Source: Haloprofundus marisrubri
Lineage (GTDB): Archaea; Halobacteriota; Halobacteria; Halobacteriales; Haloferacaceae
DNA: 64,000 nucleotides
Direction of reading: 5' to 3'
Assembly (NCBI RefSeq): GCF_001469955.1
Contig: NZ_LOPU01000018.1
Coordinates: 746,001 to 810,000, forward strand
Each line of letters starts with the position of its first letter. Position 1 is the stretch's first letter. The position numbers were made by a program, and so were the translations under genes. Shown piece by piece: positions 58,804 to 64,000 of the stretch. The notes beneath the pieces were generated by a model. That model made no database searches. It was not told where the DNA came from and saw nothing but the letters and a program-made list of their open reading frames with translations.

Positions 58804-60248
58804 ACGCCTTCAACCTCGCCGCCGCGGTTCATCGCTTTCGGTAACGCGTCCGGGAGGTCCGTCGAAACGAGGCCGTAGCCTCGTTCCGCAGCGACGATGT
58901 CGCCGGCGTGGCCGTTCGCCCACGCGGCGACGCAGGCCGCGTCGAACGGCTCTTGGGTCGCTGCGAGCGCACCCGTAACCCCGGCGAGGACGTCGCCCGT
59001 GCCGCCGACGGTCATTCCGGCGTTACCAGTTCGACTCACGCGCGTCTGCTCGCCGTCGGAGACGATGTCGTACGCACCCTTCACGAGGAGCGTCTGCCCC
59101 ACGTCGCCGGCGAACACCTCGACCAGCTCGGCGCGTTCCTCCCAGTCGTCGGCCGTCTCGCCGCCCATCTTCTGCAGTTCGCCTTGGTGTGGCGTGCAGA
59201 CGAGCGTCGCGTCGGTGTCAACCTCGGGGACGACCTGCAAGGCGTCGGCGTCGACGACGGCAGTGCCCTCGAACTCGGCGAAGAACTGTTCGACGGCGTC
59301 GAGCGTCTCGTCGGCGCTGCCGAGTCCCGGACCGAGGACGACGGCGTCTTTGCTCTCGGCTCTCCCGAGCAGTTCGTCGACGTGTGCTGGCCGAAGATGG
59401 TCGCCGTCAAGGTCGTGGACGATGAGGTTCTCGCTGTAGCCACGAACTGCATCGGCAACGTCCTCGGGGCACGCGACGTTGACGAGGTCTGCGCCCGCAC
59501 GGAGCGCCGCCTGCGCCGACAACGCCGGCGCACCCGAAAACGGGCCACCGCCGACGACGAGGATATCGCCGTTGTCGCCTTTGTGACTCGCCGGGTCTCT
59601 GACGACGACGTTCAGGTCACCCGGACCGACGAAGCGCTCTGCCGCCGTCGGAATCCCGATGTCGGAGACGACAACGGTCGCGCGGAGATTCGAGAGACCG
59701 GGTTTGCCGTCGTGGAACGTCACCACGTGGTCGGCGTCGACGGCCACGCCTTCGGAGTCGCCGGTGTCTGCGTCGACACCGGAGGGAACGTCGACGGCGA
59801 GAACGGTCGCACTGTTTCGATTCATCGCTTCGGCGGCCGACGCCTCCGGTTCGCGGAGTTCGCCCGTGACACCGGTTCCGAGCATCGCGTCCACGACGAG
59901 GTCCGGGTCGTCGAGGTCCAGCGTCTGAGAGTCACGGACGACTCGCGTGTCGAATTCGGCGTGCTGTAGCGCCTCCCAGTTCTCGCGGGCGATATCGGTC
60001 GAAATCGTCTCGGGGCGGCCGAGCAGGTGGACCGTCACGTCGTACGCCTTCAGAAACCGCGCGGCGACGAACGCATCTCCCCCATTGTTGCCGCGGCCGG
60101 CGACGATAGCGACCGTTGCACCGTCGTCAGCGAGCGACCGTACCTCGCGGGCGACGGCGTTTCCGCTGGACTCCATCAGTTGTTTTCGCGGGACACCGAG
60201 CGCTTCGGCGTTCTCATCGACGGCGGCCATCCGTCGGGACGTAATCAT
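58800..60248 (-). CDS. nnr: Bifunctional NAD(P)H-hydrate epimerase/dehydratase Nnr
   Basis: A 482-residue fusion repairing hydrated NAD(P)H. The N-terminal epimerase (about 1-210) has VAGRGNNGGDAFVAARFL (50-67) and the DAMLGTG strand. The C-terminal ADP-dependent dehydratase (about 215-482) has LVVGGGPFSGAPALS, VLGPGLG and the kinase-fold NAGMTVGGTGDVLAG near 418-432. The start is at MITSRRMAAVDENAE; an internal Met at residue 7 is a minor alternative. It is followed by moaC in the same operon. Confidence 0.92.
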   Translation of the reverse strand: MITSRRMAAVDENAEALGVPRKQLMESSGNAVAREVRSLADDGATVAIVAGRGNNGGDAFVAARFLKAYDVTVHLLGRPETISTDIARENWEALQHAEFDTRVVRDSQTLDLDDPDLVVDAMLGTGVTGELREPEASAAEAMNRNSATVLAVDVPSGVDADTGDSEGVAVDADHVVTFHDGKPGLSNLRATVVVSDIGIPTAAERFVGPGDLNVVVRDPASHKGDNGDILVVGGGPFSGAPALSAQAALRAGADLVNVACPEDVADAVRGYSENLIVHDLDGDHLRPAHVDELLGRAESKDAVVLGPGLGSADETLDAVEQFFAEFEGTAVVDADALQVVPEVDTDATLVCTPHQGELQKMGGETADDWEERAELVEVFAGDVGQTLLVKGAYDIVSDGEQTRVSRTGNAGMTVGGTGDVLAGVTGALAATQEPFDAACVAAWANGHAGDIVAAERGYGLVSTDLPDALPKAMNRGGEVEGV

Positions 60249-60346
60249 GGGAAAACAATCGGAGGCGCGGGCGAAAAACGATAGGGTCGAGTGAGTCGGG
60301 AGAGTCGACAGCATCGAACTGCGGGCAGTATCAGCGTCGGCGACGG

Positions 60347-61072
60347 CTACGAGAACACGCGGCGACGAACGATGTCGGGAAGCGCGTCGATGAGCAGTGC
60401 GACGAGTCGCCACCGTCGGGTGACGTAGGCACGTCGTCGCTGCTTCCGAACGGCGTGGAAAATCTGGTCCGCTGCCGTCTCCGGCGACGCCATCCAGAAG
60501 CTGCCGCCCGCGAGTTTCGTGTCCACGAACCCCGGTTCGATGGTCGTCACCGAGAGGGGGAAATCGAGTCGCCGCGCCCGGTACCGAAGCCCGTCGAGGT
60601 AGTTCGAGACGAACGCTTTCGAGGCGCTGTACGCCGGCGAGACACCGCTTCCGAAGTGTGCGGCGACCGACGAGATACCGACGAGATGGCCGCCCCCGGC
60701 GGCCTCGAACTGCGCCATCGCCGCAGTGGCGATAGCGACGAACCCGCGGACGTTCGTGTCCACCGTCGTCCGCTCGTCGTTCCACGCCAACTCGGGGTTC
60801 TCGAAGGCGACGCCCGCGTTCACGACGACCACGTCGACGCCACCCATCGCATCGGCGAGGCGGTCGAACCGCTCGCGCGCGCTGTCGGGGTCGGTCACGT
60901 CGATTCGTGCGACGTAGCTCTTCGTCGGCAGTTCCTCGCCGAGTTCGACCAGTCGGTCGGTCCGCCGTGCAGCGAGTCCCAGCGTGTATCCAGCCGCAGC
61001 GAACCGTCGGGCGAGTGCGGCCCCGATACCGGAGGACGCGCCGACGACGATGCACCGCTTCTCGTCAGCCAT
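60347..61072 (-). CDS. SDR-family oxidoreductase (full active site)
   Basis: A 241-residue short-chain dehydrogenase. VVGASSGIGAALARRF near 10-24 binds NAD(P), VNAG is intact, and the catalytic set is Ser in GISSVAAHFG and YSASK in PAYSASKAFVSNYLDGL. The end (RRAYVTRRWRLVALLIDALPDIVRRRVFS) is a basic amphipathic tail that may contact the membrane. The start is at MADEKRCIVVGA; the 50-codon upstream extension is rejected. Substrate unknown. Confidence 0.88.
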   Translation of the reverse strand: MADEKRCIVVGASSGIGAALARRFAAAGYTLGLAARRTDRLVELGEELPTKSYVARIDVTDPDSARERFDRLADAMGGVDVVVVNAGVAFENPELAWNDERTTVDTNVRGFVAIATAAMAQFEAAGGGHLVGISSVAAHFGSGVSPAYSASKAFVSNYLDGLRYRARRLDFPLSVTTIEPGFVDTKLAGGSFWMASPETAADQIFHAVRKQRRRAYVTRRWRLVALLIDALPDIVRRRVFS

Positions 61073-61185
61073 GCATCTCGTGGGACTGCGAAGATGATAA
61101 TCGGGATGGGTCGGAGTGGTTAGTGCGGCCGGTGTAGGCCAGCCCGAGAGACGCGAGACCCCGGGAACGGCCGCTTTCGCAACGT

Positions 61186-62406
61186 TTGAAACGCCACCCG
61201 ACCAACGCCGCAGCAGTGACACGTCGCCTCTTCGGCACGCTCTGTGGATTCGTCCTGCTCGTCAACTTCGGGCGGACGGCGTTCGCTCCGCTGGTCGAAC
61301 CGCTGCAGGCGGCGTTCGGCGTCGGCCCGGCGGCTATCGGTCTCGTCACCTCGCTCGTCTGGTTCGGCACCGCCGTGCCGCGAATTCCCGTCGGCTATCT
61401 GCTCACCCGCGTCTCTCGCCACCGCGTCGTGTTGGGGACCGGCGTGCTGTTGACCGCGGCCGCCGCGTTCACCGCGACGGCGACGACTCTGCTTGCGCTT
61501 CAACTCGGCGCGTTCACCATCGGTATCGCTTCCGGCGCGTACTTCGTCGCCGCGGTTCCGCTCGTCGGCGAACTGTATCCCGACGCCGTCGGGCGGGCCG
61601 TCGGCATTCACGGCACCGCGAGCCAAATCGCCGCCGTCGTCGCCGCGCCCGTCGTGGTAACGTTGCTGGCCGCCGGCGACTGGCGACACGTGTTCTGGTT
61701 GTTAGCAGCCTGTACGGCGCTTATCACGCTCGTCCTCGTTCTCGTCGTCCGTCGCCGCGGGACGGTCCCGTCGTCGGCCGGCGAGGACCGAAACTTCCGC
61801 GAGGCGCTCTCGCACTGGCGCGTCATCGTCACCGGGATAGCGATAGTCGGGGTCGCCGGGTTCGCCTGGCAGGGGCTGTTCAACTTCTACGTGCCGTATC
61901 TCACCGCGTCGAAGGCGTTCACGCAGACACAGGCGAGTACGATGCTGACCGTCGTTTTCGCCGCCGGCGTCCCCGCGTTCTGGCTCAGCGGCCGCCTCGC
62001 CGACCGCCTGCCGCATCTTCCGTACGTGCTCGGTATCGTCGCCGCGTTCGGTGTCTCACTCGTTGCGCTGACGGCGGTGTCGGGGTTCGTTCCGGTGTTG
62101 GTCGTGACGGCGACGCTCGGCTACGTCATCCACAGTCTGTTCCCGGCGCTCGACACCTACATGCTCGGTGCACTCCCGGCAAGCGCCCGAGGCAGTGCGT
62201 ACGCTGTCTACAGCGGTGTCGCCCTCTTCATCGAATCCGGCGGTAGCGGCGCAGTCGGCTTTCTCACGGGCGCGGCCATCCCGTTCGACAGCGTGTTTCG
62301 ACTGTTCGCGCTGGCGGTCGGTGTCGAACTCGTTGTTCTCTTGATGCTGTACGCCGCGGGACGGCTACCGGACGGTGGTCGAAGCGCCGACGTCGCCGCC
62401 GACTGA
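61186..62406 (+). CDS. MFS transporter
   Basis: A 406-residue major-facilitator protein with about 12 hydrophobic helices. The first ends FGTLCGFVLLVNFGRTAFAPLVEPL, the TM2-TM3 loop is GYLLTRVSRHRV, and the second-half loop is GRLADRLPHLP. YDAVGRAVGIHGTASQ-like segments in the middle are typical of nitrate/nucleoside/drug-type MFS members. Substrate not predictable. It is divergent from the SDR gene. Confidence 0.87.
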   Translation: MKRHPTNAAAVTRRLFGTLCGFVLLVNFGRTAFAPLVEPLQAAFGVGPAAIGLVTSLVWFGTAVPRIPVGYLLTRVSRHRVVLGTGVLLTAAAAFTATATTLLALQLGAFTIGIASGAYFVAAVPLVGELYPDAVGRAVGIHGTASQIAAVVAAPVVVTLLAAGDWRHVFWLLAACTALITLVLVLVVRRRGTVPSSAGEDRNFREALSHWRVIVTGIAIVGVAGFAWQGLFNFYVPYLTASKAFTQTQASTMLTVVFAAGVPAFWLSGRLADRLPHLPYVLGIVAAFGVSLVALTAVSGFVPVLVVTATLGYVIHSLFPALDTYMLGALPASARGSAYAVYSGVALFIESGGSGAVGFLTGAAIPFDSVFRLFALAVGVELVVLLMLYAAGRLPDGGRSADVAAD

Positions 62407-62519
62407 CCGCAATTTCGGTTGTCCAACCACACTGCGACGCTGACTGTCGAGCCGATTGACTGGAACACGTAACTGAATCTGTCGAAGGCTTTACTAACCC
62501 GTCCATGGAATGAGAATCC

Positions 62520-63125
62520 ATGTCAGGACTGCTCCCGTCCGACAGGGACACAGAGCGGGAGACGCGAACCCCTCGCGTTCTGTGGCTCGACGACGACGAC
62601 GCGGAGCAACTCATCTCCTCGCTCTCCTCGGAGACGGCCCGTTCGATTCTCACCGAACTGTACGAACGGGACGCGACGGCCTCGGAACTCTCCGAGGCCG
62701 TCGATACCTCCTTGCAGAACGTCCGGCACCATCTCGGAAACTTACAGGACGCCGGCCTCGTCGACATCGTCGGCACGGAGTACTCGGTGAAAGGCCGCGA
62801 GATGAACGTGTACGCGCCCGTCGACAGCCCCCTCGTCGTCTGCGCCGGTCAGGAAGACGACCGTGCGTCGGTGCTCGATTCGCTGCGAAAGTTCGTCGGC
62901 GTCGCTGCGATACTGGCCGTCGGCGCAGTGCTCGTCCAGTGGCTGTTCGGGGCGGCGGTGACCGTCTCGGACGTCGGCGGGCCGGGAACGGCACCCCGCG
63001 TCGGCGACAGCGTCGCAGACGGTGTCGCGCCGCTGCTCGGGACGCTCCCGCCGGGCGTCGCGTTCCTCGCCGGCGGCGCGCTCGTTCTCGCCGTCGTACT
63101 CGCACTGGAGGGTTTCCAGCGGTGA
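62520..63125 (+). CDS. Membrane-bound winged-helix (ArsR-like) regulator
   Basis: A 201-residue protein. A winged-helix DNA-binding domain spans about 22-100 (LWLDDDDAEQLISSLSSETARSILTELYERDATASELSEAVDTSLQNVRHHLGNLQDAGLVDIVGTEYSVKGREMNVYAP). Two transmembrane helices follow: VAAILAVGAVLVQWLFGAAV and FLAGGALVLAVVLALEG near the C-terminus. A DNA-binding domain tethered to the membrane suggests a regulator that responds to an envelope signal. A subtilase-like gene begins 41 nt downstream. Confidence 0.82.
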   Translation: MSGLLPSDRDTERETRTPRVLWLDDDDAEQLISSLSSETARSILTELYERDATASELSEAVDTSLQNVRHHLGNLQDAGLVDIVGTEYSVKGREMNVYAPVDSPLVVCAGQEDDRASVLDSLRKFVGVAAILAVGAVLVQWLFGAAVTVSDVGGPGTAPRVGDSVADGVAPLLGTLPPGVAFLAGGALVLAVVLALEGFQR

Positions 63126-63166
63126 GTCGGCCCGGCGCTCGTCGGGGGATGTACGCCCTCTGACCG

Positions 63167-64000
63167 ATGAACCGACGGTTTCTCGCGTGCGTGCTCGCCG
63201 TCTGTGTGCTGGTCGCTGCGTCGAGCGCACCGCTCGCCGGGTCCGTCGCGGCGACGGTGCCGTTGCTCTCGGGGACGGACTCGAAGACACCAGCCCCGTT
63301 CGGACAAGTGAGTCGAACCGGCGGACACATCGTCTCGACCGGAGACGTCCACGACCGCGGCATCACCGGCAGCGGCGTCGCCGTGGGCGTCGTCGGCACC
63401 GCCTTCGAACCGGAGGGGTCGGTCGTCGCCAACAACGTGGCCGGCCACCGACGCGCGCCCGACGAGGGAGCGACCGGCGAAGTCGTCGTCGGCCCTCGCG
63501 GTCGTCTCGATAGTCGCCACGACACCGCCGTCGCCGCCGCCGTCGCCGAAACCGCGCCCGACGCCGACCTCTATCTCGCGGCCGTCGGGGACGACCCGAC
63601 GCCGGAGGAGTACCAGCGGGCTATCGACTGGTTGGCGGCCAACGACGTGGAAGTTGTCGTCGACGCCGGCAGCTACTTCGCCTCGAACCCCCGGACGAAC
63701 GAGCGACTCACCGCCGTCGCCGAACGCGCCGCCGCCAACGGGACCGTCTTCGTCACCTCGGCAGGCAACTACGCGAACAGCCAGTGGGTCGGCGACGGAA
63801 CCGCCGACGGCTGGGTCGACTTCTCGAACGCGACGGAAGCAAACCGACTGGCGGGTGGGGAGATAACCGGTGGCGACGTATCGCTCCGTCTCTCGTGGAA
63901 CTCCTCGGCTGACTACGACCTCTATCTGTACCGCGAGCGGGCGAACGGTCCCGACCCGGTCGTCGCTAAATCCGTCCGGCGGCAGGCGGGAGCGAACAAC
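63167..64000 (+). CDS. Subtilase (S8)-like secreted protein, 5' part
   Basis: 278 residues are visible and the gene runs off the window. A signal peptide (RRFLACVLAVCVLVAASSAPLAG) leads into a subtilisin-like fold: GSGVAVGVVGTAFEP, where the catalytic Asp of the usual DTG is Gly, then RHDTAVAAAVAETAPDADLYLA with the candidate catalytic His, and FVTSAGNYANS with the oxyanion Asn. The catalytic Ser would be beyond the window. It may be an inactive or altered subtilase. It directly follows the membrane-bound winged-helix gene and may be cotranscribed. Confidence 0.8.
   Translation, partial: MNRRFLACVLAVCVLVAASSAPLAGSVAATVPLLSGTDSKTPAPFGQVSRTGGHIVSTGDVHDRGITGSGVAVGVVGTAFEPEGSVVANNVAGHRRAPDEGATGEVVVGPRGRLDSRHDTAVAAAVAETAPDADLYLAAVGDDPTPEEYQRAIDWLAANDVEVVVDAGSYFASNPRTNERLTAVAERAAANGTVFVTSAGNYANSQWVGDGTADGWVDFSNATEANRLAGGEITGGDVSLRLSWNSSADYDLYLYRERANGPDPVVAKSVRRQAGANN

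Overview
The window looks like the chromosome of a halophilic archaeon, most likely a haloarchaeon of the Haloferacaceae/Halorubraceae type. The evidence is high GC with C or G in most third codon positions, very acidic proteins, leaderless genes behind TTTWA-like TATA boxes about 25-30 nt upstream of the ATG, and an archaeal gene set: Cdc48, Lhr/ASCC3 helicase, RPA, SBDS, DGGGP synthase, phosphomevalonate decarboxylase, GHMP-type shikimate kinase and archaeal riboflavin reductase. Most of it is ordinary core genome.

Layout. 1-14 kb: end of an MscS channel, acyl-CoA dehydrogenase, a squalene/phytoene-synthase-family enzyme next to phosphomevalonate decarboxylase (isoprenoid block), an AhpD-like protein, an NDH-2-like flavoprotein, BtpA and HD proteins, kynureninase, an AIR-synthase-like protein, an MFS transporter, tautomerase, VOC protein and an HSL-type esterase. 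14-20 kb: small membrane proteins, tRNA-Arg(UCG) with tRNA-end fragments beside it, DGGGP synthase, a P-loop protein, a CoA-binding protein and a group of multi-pass membrane proteins. 20-27.9 kb: cysteine synthase, SurE, aminotransferase, beta-carbonic anhydrase, NikR, and small enzymes.

27.9-30.3 kb is an island of lower GC with a Bat-type HTH regulator and an atypical SDR. It lies directly downstream of the chorismate mutase gene and is punctuated by two extra copies of the last ~13 codons of that gene. I read this as the scar of repeated site-specific integration into the 3' end of a protein-coding gene, and it is the most interesting observation here. 30.3-49.6 kb: chorismate mutase/shikimate kinase overlap, Cdc48, a cupredoxin, the large helicase, the rpa1-rpap1-rpe operon, a glycosyltransferase, archaeal riboflavin reductase, thioredoxin, inositol monophosphatase and a NifU-like protein.

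49.6-53.9 kb is a second island of lower GC, holding two secreted proteins in one operon: a 304-residue membrane-anchored protein, and a 1110-residue PKD protein whose C-terminal third is a duplicated Tyr/Thr/Arg/Glu-rich module. 54-64 kb: SBDS, FUN14, HflX, a SAH/MTA-type deaminase, the MoaC-Nnr overlap, an SDR, an MFS transporter, and a membrane-bound winged-helix protein followed by a subtilase-like protein that runs off the end.

Three very small zinc-finger proteins (44-45 residues) were found by reading gaps between genes. Starts were moved downstream from the longest possible ORF wherever family homology or a leaderless promoter favoured it. No IS element, CRISPR array or replication origin was recognised.
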